Below are positions 1 through 9,921 of a DNA stretch of 64,000 bases, piece by piece. The position numbers and the translations under genes are program-made. The notes under the pieces are model-generated. The model did not search any database and was not told the DNA's origin. It saw nothing but the letters and a program-made list of their open reading frames with translations. Numbering within the stretch: position 1 is the first letter of the stretch; each line of letters starts with the position of its first letter. The DNA is from Hygrophila difformis (taxonomy: Eukaryota; Streptophyta; Magnoliopsida; Lamiales; Acanthaceae): assembly GCA_030278955.1 (NCBI GenBank), contig JAOANR010000006.1, positions 27,225,763 to 27,289,762 of the forward strand. The letters are read 5' to 3'.

Positions 1-576
1 CAACCTGTAGTCCGAACTCCCCCATAACACCAGGTACTGGAAAAAGACTCTAATTGGATGCGATCCTATCAGCAGATCTTTTCAACTTTGATTCTTGAAT
101 AGCAGTCACACATAAATTCGATCCTTTGCCTTCAGGTTTCTTCAACAAGAACATCTTTGTAACGAAATGAATAAAGGAATGATCTTCAATTCGAACGAAT
201 TCATTTGAAGCAGTGTAAGCTCGATGTCTTCTGTGTTCTTCAAGATAGAGACTCAAAAGGGAGAACAACGCACAGAGACACTAAGAACTTTCTAACTCTC
301 AGAAAAACTGAAATTAGAAAATCTAGAGAGAAAGAAGAGATAACCAACTCAAGAATGTTCTATATTAAAAAACAATTACATCGCGATCTATTTACAGGAT
401 TCTAATATATAGTAAATCTAAGGACTCTAAGTGCACAAAGAGATCCTGCAGAAATGATTAGAAAAACAAAGTAACAGAAAATTAAAACTGTCAGAGAACA
501 GTTCTTACTGTTCAAGTGTAGTTTCAACACAGATAGAACGACTGAATCATCTGCACAAAAGTATTAGACAATAACA
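1..576 (-). repeat. 3' LTR of SIRE-like Copia (truncated by window edge)
   Basis: This aligns with 7993-8555. The inner boundary is placed at the terminal ACA at 574-576 on the plus strand (TGT on the element strand). Next to it, 578-596 is a pyrimidine run on the plus strand, which is the polypurine tract on the element strand. Confidence 0.85.
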
Positions 577-973
577 ATCTCCCCCACTCTTTGTGGAGAT
601 GATAATTTCATCACTCAAGGTGTTGAAACTATACCAAAGAGTTGGAGTGGATTCAGATTAGAACATAGTACAAAAGAGCAGTCATGAGCATGATATAGGA
701 TGTCTCAAAATAGATCAAACACTAGCAGAACAGTCATCCATGGGCAGTTAAAACAACAAGCAAACCGTCATCAAGTAGTCCTAATTACTATTACAAGCCA
801 TAAAATCCAGTAAAATAGAGTTCATCAAAATGACACTCAAAACAAGCAAAACAAACATCATCACCATAAAAGCAAAATAGTCAGTTTTTCAGAAATTGTT
901 ACCAAAAGATACCAACTACCAGCAAACAGCAGAAACACAAGCAAACACTTTTTCTCCCCCATGATGAATTATC
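577..973 (-). other. Non-coding 3' region and polypurine tract of the Copia element
   Basis: Bases 578-596 read on the minus strand as a purine-rich tract ending in GGGGGAGA directly before the LTR, the usual plus-strand primer of Copia elements. The rest, up to the end of the env-like ORF, shows no coding signal that I can support. Confidence 0.6.
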
Positions 974-2437
974 ACTCCTCATCAGAGGGAGGATATTCTT
1001 CAGACTCATCTTGCATATCAGCTTCATCAAAGGAAAAAGGTAACAAATGCATAATTTTAAGATTCTCCCTTTTTATAACCATCGCACCTTGACTCCAGGC
1101 AGTCAGCTTCTCGTTCTAACTATTGAGTAGCTGCCTCAGTTGATGAACCAGGGCAGGTCTGGAAAGTGCAGGTCCATGCTTAAAATCATTATGCATGTTG
1201 ATCGGGTGAGGGGTGGCTTGTAGTCACGCAAATTCACAATGTACTTGTTTTTTATCTTAACACTGGATGAAATGAGAAATGTTGTGATCAATGCGGGATA
1301 TGGAAGTTTGGCAGTCTTTTTGATGTGCCCAGAAGTGTACTTCACCATCTCTTTAAGAAGAAAGCATCCAAAGTTCATTAGTCCCATATATTTATCAATG
1401 CAAAACAACAATTTACCCATGTAAGAACTAATTTGGGACTGGTTTTTCGTTGGCAAGACGTTTGCACTACAAAACTGGTACAAACAGTAGAACTTCAAGG
1501 AGATTTGGATGACACTTAATTTGTTTCTTCCAAATGATCTGACTTTCTTATCAGAAATGGATAGGGCAACATCAGTAATGCTGTCAGGCATGATCTCCAA
1601 ACAATCTCCAAAGTATTCGTTGGGTGGTAGTCCTAATAACCGCAAAACGATAGAAGGGGTTAGATCTCTAATTTTTGGAGTCAGATTCGCATAGAACTCG
1701 CCGGACATGAGTTGGAGAATACTGATTGAGTCCTTTTGCCCAAAACAGTAGATGCCTCTCTTGAAGGTAGTCCGAGAAACCTCGGGTAGTAAGATGGTTG
1801 TGCTGAAAAATCTCTTCAGGTTTAAACTCCCTTCTCTTTAGGACTTCCTTGGAAAAGGTTTTCATCATCTCTGAGAAATACTTCTTGTTATGGGCCTTAT
1901 CAGCATCAAGGACAGTTGGTGCCTTCCGTGGTTTCTTATAAGTTGAAGCGACAGCAGCAGGAGCAGAAGGGGTAGAAGGGTCTCTGCGTTTTCAAGTGGA
2001 TCTCTGTGGTTGAGGCGTCGTCTCAACAGTAGTGGGATTGCTTCCACCAGTTGGTTGTGAAGCAGTCATCTCAGCAATTTCCTCTTCACGCATATCATCC
2101 AGTCCCTGGTTCTGGTGAGGCGAGGGAGGAGGACTGGACTGATTGATCTCGCGGACAATCTCGTCTATAGCAGTGGTATCAACATGAACTTCAAATTCGG
2201 ATTTTGCTCCTTCTGAGTTTCAGAGGCAATAGCATCAGGTGAGGGCTGATCAGAGGTATGGATTGGCTCGGTGGTAGTTTTAGTGTGGCCAAGATAGAGT
2301 ATCAGCGGCAATGAATCGATTGGCTGAGCATCAATTGGTTGTTCAGTAGTTGGGGATAGAGTTTTAGATGATGAAGAGGATGCGGTATGAAGTGCATCAC
2401 CATGGGAAGGTTTCTCCATTTTTTCGAACACTTGCAC
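974..2437 (-). pseudogene. env-like / putative plant transposon protein ORF downstream of Copia pol, broken
   Basis: The coding signal runs from a methionine near 2437 through a Ser/Thr/Pro-rich segment (2437-2165), a basic segment (about 2190-1668), a domain segment (1708-1136) and an acidic C-terminal stretch ending near 974. The domain segment contains GEFYANL and then a region with LPTKNQSQIS and MNFGCFLLKEMVKY. This arrangement is the one described for the env-like ORF of SIRE and Athila elements and for the Pfam family called putative plant transposon protein. Function is unknown; the env name reflects position only, and I see no clear signal peptide or membrane anchor. Frame changes lie near 2190 and 1700, an in-frame stop near 1994, and more damage after 1136. 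It is separated from RNase H by about 300 bases. Confidence 0.65.
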
Positions 2438-2731
2438 ACAAGAAAAGTTTGAAACAGAAGATTAGAGAGAGAGCTTATGGAAAGGAGAAGAAATGATAAA
2501 CCATTTAAAGAGGAGTTCACCAGAAGCTGGAGAGACGAGGGCAGATTCTGCGACGTGTGATGTGACGGGGAACAGTCTGCAGCGGTTACAGACGTCCAGG
2601 TGCAGCCGTGACGTCACTTAGACTACCTAGGGGTAATGATGGGCTACCGAGAATTTGAAATTTAAATTCAAATGGATTGGGCCTGAAAAGACACAGACAA
2701 TGAAAGTATTAGGCCTACAAATTCAAGTAAA

Positions 2732-5700
2732 CTAATTGAAATAGGAAAGGCCCAAAGAAGATCTTAGGCCTTCAAACTTGTCTCCATCCAAAGCTTTTGT
2801 AAGGATGTCCGCTCGTTGTTCCGACGATCCTATATGTTCAATCCTGCACACATTATCTTCAACAAGATCTCTAATAAAATGGTGACGAATATCAATATGT
2901 TTACTTCTATTATGCAAAACAGGATTTTTAGATATATTAATGGCACTGGTATTATCACAATAAACCAAAAAATCTTCCCTTTGTATACCGTAGTCCTCCA
3001 GTAGTTGCTTCATCCAGAGGAATTGTGAACAACAGCAGGTGGTAGCGATATACTCAGCTTCAGCTGTTGACAATGCCACAATGTTCTGCTTTCTGGAATA
3101 CCAACTTACCATGTTGTTTCCTAAATAGAAACAACCTCCAGTGGTAGATTTGCGATCGTCACAACACCCTGCCCAATCTGAATCAGTGTATCCAACCAAT
3201 TCAACAGAAGATCTCTTTGAGAACCAAATGCCAATATCTAATGATCCTTTGATATATCTCATGATCCTTTTTACTGCCTTCATATGGGATTCCTTTGGAT
3301 TTGATTGAAACCTTGCAACATACACCTACACTGTATGAGATGTCAGGCCTGGATACTGTCAAATATAGTAAACTACCAATCATGCTTCTGTAAATCTTCT
3401 GATTAACAGATTTGCCATTCTCATCTCTTGACAATTTTTCTTGTTGTCCGAGGCGAGTTCTGGCTACCTTAGAGTTCTCCATATCAAACTTCTTCAACAT
3501 GTTTCTGTCATATTTTTCTTGACTGAGAAAAATACCATCCTTTTCCTGTTTGATCTGTAATCCTAAGAAGTAGTGAAGCTCACTTAACATGGACATTTCA
3601 AATTCAGATTTCATGGATTCTATAAATTTCTTCCTATACTCAGCAGAGGTATAACCAAAAATGATGTCATCAACATACACTTGAGTTATCGTTAGATGAT
3701 CGTCCTGACGCTTCACAAACAGTGTCTTGTCTGCATTTGCTCTCTTGAATCCATTATCAATTAAGTACTTGGATAACCTTTCATACCAGGCTCTAGGAGC
3801 CTGTTTCAGTCCATATAATGCTCCTTTAACACGATAAACATAATCCGGATGCTTTGGATCTTCAAAGCCAACAGGTTGTGCAACATAAATCTCTTCCTTA
3901 ATCTTGCCATTCAAGAATGTTGTTTTGATGTCCATCTGATACAGCTTGAGATTTAAAGAGCATGCTAAAGCTAGAAGTATTCTCACAGCTTCCATCCTTG
4001 CTACAGGAGAAAAAGCTTCACCGTAGTCCAGATCTTCAGTCTGAGTATAGCCTTGTGCAACCAATCGCGCCTTATTCCTTATCACATTTCCTTTTTCATC
4101 GGTCTTATTCCTGAAAATCCACTTAGTTCCAATGATATTAACGTTCTTTGGTGGTTCTGTCAACTCCCAGACAGAATTGCATTCAAACTGCAGTAGCTCA
4201 TCTTGCATGGCTGCAATCCAATACTTGTCCTAGAGTGCTTCAACTGCATTCTTTGGTTCTGCCATAGAAATAAAGCAATTGAATCCTGCTAAATCTTTGA
4301 AGTTGATATGCTTATTTCTAGTATGCCTTTGTCCTTGAGGATCTCCAATGATATCTTGAGTAGAATGATGCTTATGAACACGAGATCCTTTCCTTTTATT
4401 CAGAACAGATTCTGTAACAGGTGGCTCTCCGGTAGTTTGAACCACATAATCACTATCGGAATTCTTATCCTGTTCTGATTCAGCAGGCACAGATTCAACA
4501 TGTTCACTATCTGTAATAGTCTCCAAAGATCTTTTGCTATCATGTATATCATCATCTAACCTATTCTCAACAAGCTCAATATCTTTAAATAAAACATTAG
4601 TAGATTCAAGAACCTTTTTATCATTCAAGAGATACACTCGATAAGCCTTTGAATTATTAGAATAGCCAATGAAATAACCTTCAACAGATTTAGAGTCAAA
4701 TTTCTTCAAATTTACTCTATCATTAAGAACATGGCATTTGCAACCAAAGATATGAAAGTACTTTACTGAGGGAGTGTTACCTTCCCACAACTGGTAAGGT
4801 GTGTTGTTCGTGTGTGGTCGCAACAACACTCGATTTGCAATATGATTGGTTGTGTTAATGGCTTCTGCCCAAAAATATTTGCTCATCGAACTTGCATGAA
4901 GCATGGATCTTGACATTTCTTGTAGAGTCCTGTTCCTTCGTTCAGCCACACACCATTCTGTTGAGGGGTCTGGGGAGCTGAATACTCATGTGTAATCCCC
5001 TGGGAGTTGCAATATTGATCGAACGATTGGTTCTCGAACTCCTTCCCATGATCTGTTCGAATCCGAGTAATCTTTCTTTGCTTCTCATTCATCAAACGTA
5101 GACTTATGGCCTCAAAGTACTCAAATGTCTTATCTTTAGATCTGAGAAAGAAAACCCAAGTGAAACGTGAAAAATCTACACAAACAAGATGTACCTTTTA
5201 CCATTTAGGCTCTCGACTTCAGTTGGACCCATAAGATCCATATGGATTAATTCAAAACATTCTTTTGTAGTGATTTTATCAATTTGTTTGTGTCTTGAAC
5301 GGGTCTGCTTTCCTTTTGCACAGTCTCTCCAAACAACTTCATTGCGTGTTGTTAGTCTGGGCAACCCTCGAACTGCGTTTAAGTTGCTCAGTTTGTGCAG
5401 AGCCCTGAAATTTAGATGTCCAAGTCGTTTGTGCCATAAGTTCGTCTGATCAATGCTTCTGAGCAGAACCTGAGATGTGTCGTTCCTTAGGGTATAACAC
5501 TTGTTGTTGGAACACCCTCCAAACATAATGCATTTGTTCTGTCTATCAAAAACTTCACAAGAATTCTCAGTAAACAAAACCTTTAGTTTGTCATCACATA
5601 ATTAGCTAATAGAAATGAGATTTGTAGTTAGGCCATTGACATAGTATACTCGTGACAGTCTAGTAAGAATACCATCCTTTATAATACCATATCCGGCTAT

Positions 5701-5973
5701 CTTACTCCTTTTGCCATTTCCAAATGATACTTCACCACATTCTTCATCTACAAAATCATCTAGGATGTCTTTACTTCCAGTCACATGTCGTGAACAACCA
5801 GAATTAAAATACCATTTGTGGTTATATTGTCGTTCCTGCACAGAGAAAACAACATTGAAAATAATATTTGATTGCTTAGGTAACCATACTGCCTGCATTT
5901 TAAATTTTTTGCGTAGATCCTGTGATGGCCAAGCTACAGGTCGTCCATTTATAAGATCCCTTAAAATTTGCAT
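2732..5973 (-). pseudogene. Copia pol: protease, integrase, RT, RNase H (degenerate)
   Basis: Domains on the minus strand: protease at 5973-5602 with NSGCSRH where the family has an aspartate, so the catalytic Asp reads as Asn; GAG-pre-integrase at 5577-5176 with the HHCC start (WHKRLGH) but Trp where the first Cys of the CxxC pair is expected (WRDC); integrase core at 5095-4230 with RTDHGKEF and a frame change near 4950; RT at 4208-3201 with ARLVAQGYTQ, QMDIKTTFLNG, LYGLKQAPRAWY and the YVDD box; RNase H at 3325-2732 with YTDSDWAG, STAEAEYIA and CDNTSA. An in-frame TAG at 4230-4232 separates integrase from RT, and another frame change lies near 3325. It cannot make an intact polyprotein. Confidence 0.9.
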
Positions 5974-6055
5974 GCACGTCTCAGCAGTATCTCCAGGTAG
6001 ATTGCAATAGCAGCAGTCCTTCTGTGGTTTCGACGATGGTCTATCATCCTGTATC

Positions 6056-7671
6056 TCAGGAGATTTGTTGATTGCTTGACTGATTGAAGCCAGATATCAT
6101 CCACTTACAAATTTTTTGGTTTTTTTGTGTGGAGCTCTTTTTATAACCTAAACCTGCTTGATCACCAACACGTTTTCCAGAAGACAAGATATTGTTAAGA
6201 ACATTTTTACCTTTGTTTACCTTTTGCAACTCAGAATTCTTTTGTTTTAGGTCATCAATCTCCTTTAGCATGTTTTAAACTTGTGTTTTCAGATCACAGT
6301 TGAGCTTCTTTAGAGAATCCACTTCCTTTTGGATTACTTCATTCTTTTCAACCTCTTCAACATAAGAAATGCCAACATCTGCAAGTTGTCCTAACAACTT
6401 CTTGTTTTCACACACAGTTGCTTCATAGTCTTATTTGAGTTCATTATAATCAGCTATCACTTGTTGCAGTTCATCATCGTTTTCTCCTGAGAATCATCAT
6501 AGTTAGGTGAAAAACATATTGACTTGGTTATACCTTCGATGATTGGGGTTGAAATCCTTGAAGTAAGTGCAAGAACTTCTTCAGTGTCACTATCAGGTTC
6601 CTGAAGAGTTTGATCATCGTCTTGATCACTTAAGGTTGCTTGTAAAGCTTTCTTTTCCCTCCTTTCTCTACGCTTAGCAGTTGCACATTCTGATTTGATG
6701 TGGCATGTTCCTCCACATTCATGACAGATTACAGAGGCAAATCTGTCAGCTTTATCATAATTTGTCGACTTCTTGCTAAATCGATCATTTTTATAGCCAT
6801 CTTTCTTCTTGGAATCCCTGCGAGGCTGTCTATCGGTCGTCTGAACATTATCAGAACCACGATTCTGATTCTTATCTTTATAGAACTATTTGGCCCTTCT
6901 TTCTTGTAGCATCTTAGCAACCTTTCTGGTAATATAGGATACATCATCTTCAGAAGAATTTCCAGAATCATCTTCTTCAACTTTCAGGGCTATATTTCTT
7001 GATGTGTCCTCTTTAAGGTGATTCATTTCATAAGTCTGAAGAATTCCTACCAACTCGTTCAAGGAAATAGTCTTCACTTTCTCCAATTCTTCTAGAGCAG
7101 CTACTTTGGGGGCATACTTCTTTGTGAGAGTCTTCAACATCTTTTGGACAAGTTTCTGATTATCATATTCCAGACCAAGGGAAAGAGCTTGATTTACAAT
7201 GTCTTTAAATCTTCCATAATAAGCAGCTATAGACTCATCTTTCTTTATTTTGAGGTTTTCAAACAAGGTCTCAACCCATTGCAATTTTGTAGCTCGAACG
7301 TCGTCCGAACATTCATACATAACCTCCAGTGCTTTCCAGGCTTCATAGGTTGTTCTGTAGCTAGTAACCAATTGGAACTGCGTCTCGTCCATTGCTCCAA
7401 ATATGGCATTGAGTGCCGTAAAGTTTCCTTGTTTAGCATCTTTCTCAGCTTGTGTAAATTCTGCCTTAGTAGCAGGTCTTGAGCCAGGTGGTGCAGTAGA
7501 TCCCTCAGGAGCTGTTCGTGCTCTGATTGGTGGTTCATACTTCGTCTCGACTGCATCCCAGACTTCATCTCCAAGGGCTGACAGATGAATCTCCATTCGA
7601 ATTCTCCAATATCTATAGTTAGTTCCATCAAAAAGTGGTGGTCTAACTCTTGATGCTCCTTCTCTATTCAT
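6056..7671 (-). pseudogene. Copia gag (UBN2-type) with zinc knuckle, degenerate
   Basis: The frame from 7671 to 6886 starts MNREGASRVRPPLFDGTNY, the typical opening of Copia gag, and continues with the UBN2-type capsid region (YEAWKALEVMYE, KTISLNELVGILQTYEMN). The zinc knuckle lies in another frame at 6726-6683 and fits CX2CX4HX4C (CHECGGTCHIKSEC). Further on, 6271-6056 encodes a charged coiled-coil-like linker ending in a Gly-Lys-rich part (RVGDQAGLGYKKS) common before the protease in this lineage. At least two frame changes between 6886 and 6271 break the ORF. The start is taken at 7671 because it lies about 50 bases downstream of the primer binding site. Confidence 0.85.
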
Positions 7672-7718
7672 CTTTTCAAGATTTAAAAAGATATTTCTCT
7701 AGTATATTAGAGGTTGTC

Positions 7719-7730
7719 GCATTGATACCA
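7719..7730 (-). other. Primer binding site (initiator Met tRNA type) of Copia element
   Basis: The minus strand reads TGGTATCAATGC immediately inside the right LTR. It matches the plant initiator-tRNA primer site TGGTATCAGAGC at its first eight positions and then diverges. Confidence 0.75.
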
Positions 7731-7732
7731 AT

Positions 7733-8555
7733 TGTAGGTCCCAGATAGACTAATCTTGAAATAACTACGTCGTTGAGTAGTAATTAGAACTACAGAATAA
7801 CGCATGTGTGTGAGTTGTGCAGCAGAAACAGTAAAGAGACACAAGATTTGATGACCCAGTTCGATCCAACGGATCTACGTCTGGGGGATACCAATCCAGG
7901 GACTCTTACTCACTCTAACAATCAAAAGAACAAGACTCGACTGACTAAGATACAAAACACATCTAACATTCAACTGGAAATGATCTAGTAGACAACCTAT
8001 AGTTCGGACTCCCCCATAACATCACGTACTGGAAACAGACTCCAATTGGATGCGATCCTATCAGCAGATCTTTTCAACTTTGATTCTTGAATAGCAGTCA
8101 CACATGAATTCGATCCTTTGCCATCAGGAAGGTTTCTTCAACAAGAACACTTTTGTAACGAAATGAATAAAGGAATGATCTTCAATTCGAACGAATTCAA
8201 TTGAAGCGGTGTAACCTCGATGTCTTCTGTGTTCTTCAAGATAGAGACTCTAAAAACTTTCTAACTCTCAGAAAAACCGAACTTAGAGAATCTAGAGAGA
8301 AAGAAGAGATAAACAACTCAAGAATTTTCTATATTCAAAAACAATTACAACGCGATCTATTTACAGGACTCTAATATATAGTAAATCTATGGACTCTAAT
8401 TCCATTAAGAGATCCTGCAAAAATGATTAGAAAAACAAAGTAACAGCAAGTAATAGAAAATTAAAATTGTCAGAGAACAGTTCTTGCTGTTCCAGTGTAG
8501 TTTCAACATAGATAGGACGACTGAATCATCTGCACAAAAGTATTGGACAATAACA
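7733..8555 (-). repeat. 5' LTR of SIRE-like Copia
   Basis: An 823-base repeat bounded by TG and CA on the plus strand (TGTAGGTCCC to AATAACA), aligned over most of its length with 1-576. It acts as promoter-side LTR for the minus-strand element. The AT-rich stretch around 8370-8395 contains a possible TATA element on the minus strand. Confidence 0.85.
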
Positions 8556-8694
8556 AATATTATATTGAATTTTATGAAGAAAAGAAAGTAAAGAAAGTAG
8601 CTAAAATTATTTGGACTGAAGGAGTACTTCCCCAGCCATATATGGATGGGCAACTCTAAAATGGGCATATGCTATTTTAGGTACTATGGATTAA

Positions 8695-8960
8695 TACCTC
8701 CGTATCAGAGTTTTTTAATCGGACTCACCCGACACATACATCGATATATATTTTTAACGGTTAATAATGTAAATTTTGTATAATAAAAAATTATAAAAAT
8801 TTGATATTTTAAAACAATAAGATTAGACGAATCTAACAAGATCTTAATTGACTGTGTTTTTTTCTTACATAACTATAATAAAAATTCGAATCAAATTTAA
8901 ATAGTGTGAATAGTATCAAAAAGGCAAACATAACAATTCTAACGAAACGAAGGAAGAATA
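8695..8960. mobile_element. MITE, Stowaway-like family A
   Basis: The block starts TACCTCCGTATCAGAG and ends GAAACGAAGGAAGAATA, a degenerate inverted pair of the CTCCCTCCGT type flanked by TA. Its interior (GACGAATCTAACAAGATCTT, then TAACTATAATAAAAATT) recurs in the blocks at 12523-12790, 12990-13190 and 29991-30290, so this is a local family. Confidence 0.6.
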
Positions 8961-9028
8961 TATTTAATAATCATACTAATTTGGGTGGAAAATTTAGATA
9001 ATAAGAATTAAATGTTAACCATCCACCT

Positions 9029-9242
9029 GGGGATGGGAGTGGTCAAGTCCACCGACTCCCAATCTATAAGTTGGGGTTCAATTCCCCACCCGCTGCCTAT
9101 CCCTCTCCTTTATCAATTTGAAACTTGTGTGGAATGGACTTCTATCACCAATTTTTTTTCGTGTCCTGTATAGGCTGTTCCGCAGGACTTCAACCACTCA
9201 TTTAAATTCCCACCCTATATAGGTTGTTCAACAAAAAAAAAA
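9029..9242 (+). mobile_element. tRNA-derived SINE, family 2
   Basis: A box-A-like GGGAGTGGTC (9035-9044) is followed by a box-B-like GGGGTTCAATTCCCC near 9073-9087, which is tRNA-like, then a body with AACTTGTGTGGAATGGACTTCTATCACC and an A-rich end at 9231-9242. The same body occurs at 50026-50170. Confidence 0.55.
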
Positions 9243-9379
9243 CATTAATAATTTGATCCTTAAGGGATTAATTTTAGATCCAACGAATCCTTGAATATCT
9301 TGGACCCCTCGTATTCACCTAAAATGTTTTTTTGCTAAACAACCGGAAGGCTAGGAAAGAAAGTATTCACATAAAATGT

Positions 9380-9575
9380 TACTTCCTCCATCACATTTAA
9401 AATGTTCCCCTTTCTATTTTAGTACTTCCCGCTACAATTTTTTATTTAATTTTTTGGAAAATTTGTACTCTTCAAATAAGCATCACATCAATTATTTATT
9501 CTATTTTAATATAATACTACCTAAATGCCCAAAAGAAATGAGACTCCTAAAATTCTCAAATGAGAGGGAGGGAAT
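9380..9575. mobile_element. MITE remnant, Stowaway-like
   Basis: It opens TACTTCCTCCATCACATTTAAAATG and closes with TGAGAGGGAGGGAATA. The ends form a degenerate inverted repeat. It sits about 350 bases upstream of the kinase start codon. Confidence 0.5.
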
Positions 9576-9921
9576 ACCAACTACTAAGTAATAATGACTT
9601 GTGCTCATAAAAATAAGGACTGGAAAAAGGAAAACAGCAGATCCGCGCCGATGTCTGAACTCTGAATGCTTGAGCATACTTCATAAATGATTCCCACATC
9701 ACCATTACAGAGAGATATAGAGACAGGCATGTATATGTACAGTTGCGTGGTTGGTGTTCAGAAATTTCTGTGTGTATTCGTTGGAGTCTGACCTGACCTC
9801 ACACCTTTCATCACACAAAATGCGCGCCACTCGACTCTATATTTTACCCCTTCCCGCCTTCCGCCATACCCCTCGTCCTGTTCCTCATTTTCTACCACAA
9901 AATTCTTCATTTCTGGTTCAC
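9576..9921 (+). promoter_or_regulatory. Upstream region of the receptor kinase gene
   Basis: This stretch between a MITE and the start codon should hold the promoter and 5' UTR. The only TATA-like string I can point to is CTATATTTTA at 9837-9846, about 80 bases before the ATG; GTATATGTAC near 9731 is another option. No start site can be fixed from sequence. Confidence 0.3.

Larger units (their letters stand above)
1..8555 (-). mobile_element. SIRE-like Ty1/Copia retrotransposon, left end cut by window
   Basis: On the minus strand the order is LTR, primer site, gag, protease, integrase, reverse transcriptase, RNase H, an extra env-like ORF, polypurine tract and LTR. Integrase before RT defines Ty1/Copia, and the extra ORF between pol and the 3' LTR together with the RT sequence points to the SIRE/Maximus lineage. 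Window base 1 aligns with base 7993 of the right LTR, so roughly 260 bases of the left LTR lie outside. The two LTRs differ by several indels, including a block of about 30 bases near 245-285 that is missing from the right copy, so the insertion is not recent. Every ORF is broken. Bases 8556-8560 (aatat) would be one copy of the target duplication; its partner is off the window. Confidence 0.9.

Noticed and set aside
1239..1694. Plus-strand frames opposite the env-like region
   Set aside because: They are shadows of the minus-strand coding region, which has the recognisable motif.
9060..9090. Possible tRNA gene from the GGGGTTCAATTCCCC arm
   Set aside because: No acceptor stem or cloverleaf can be completed; the A-rich end and a second copy of the body fit a SINE.
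9820..9921. Upstream in-frame ATG as start of the receptor kinase
   Set aside because: It would add 34 residues in front of a good signal peptide; the ATG at 9922 puts the signal peptide at the N terminus.
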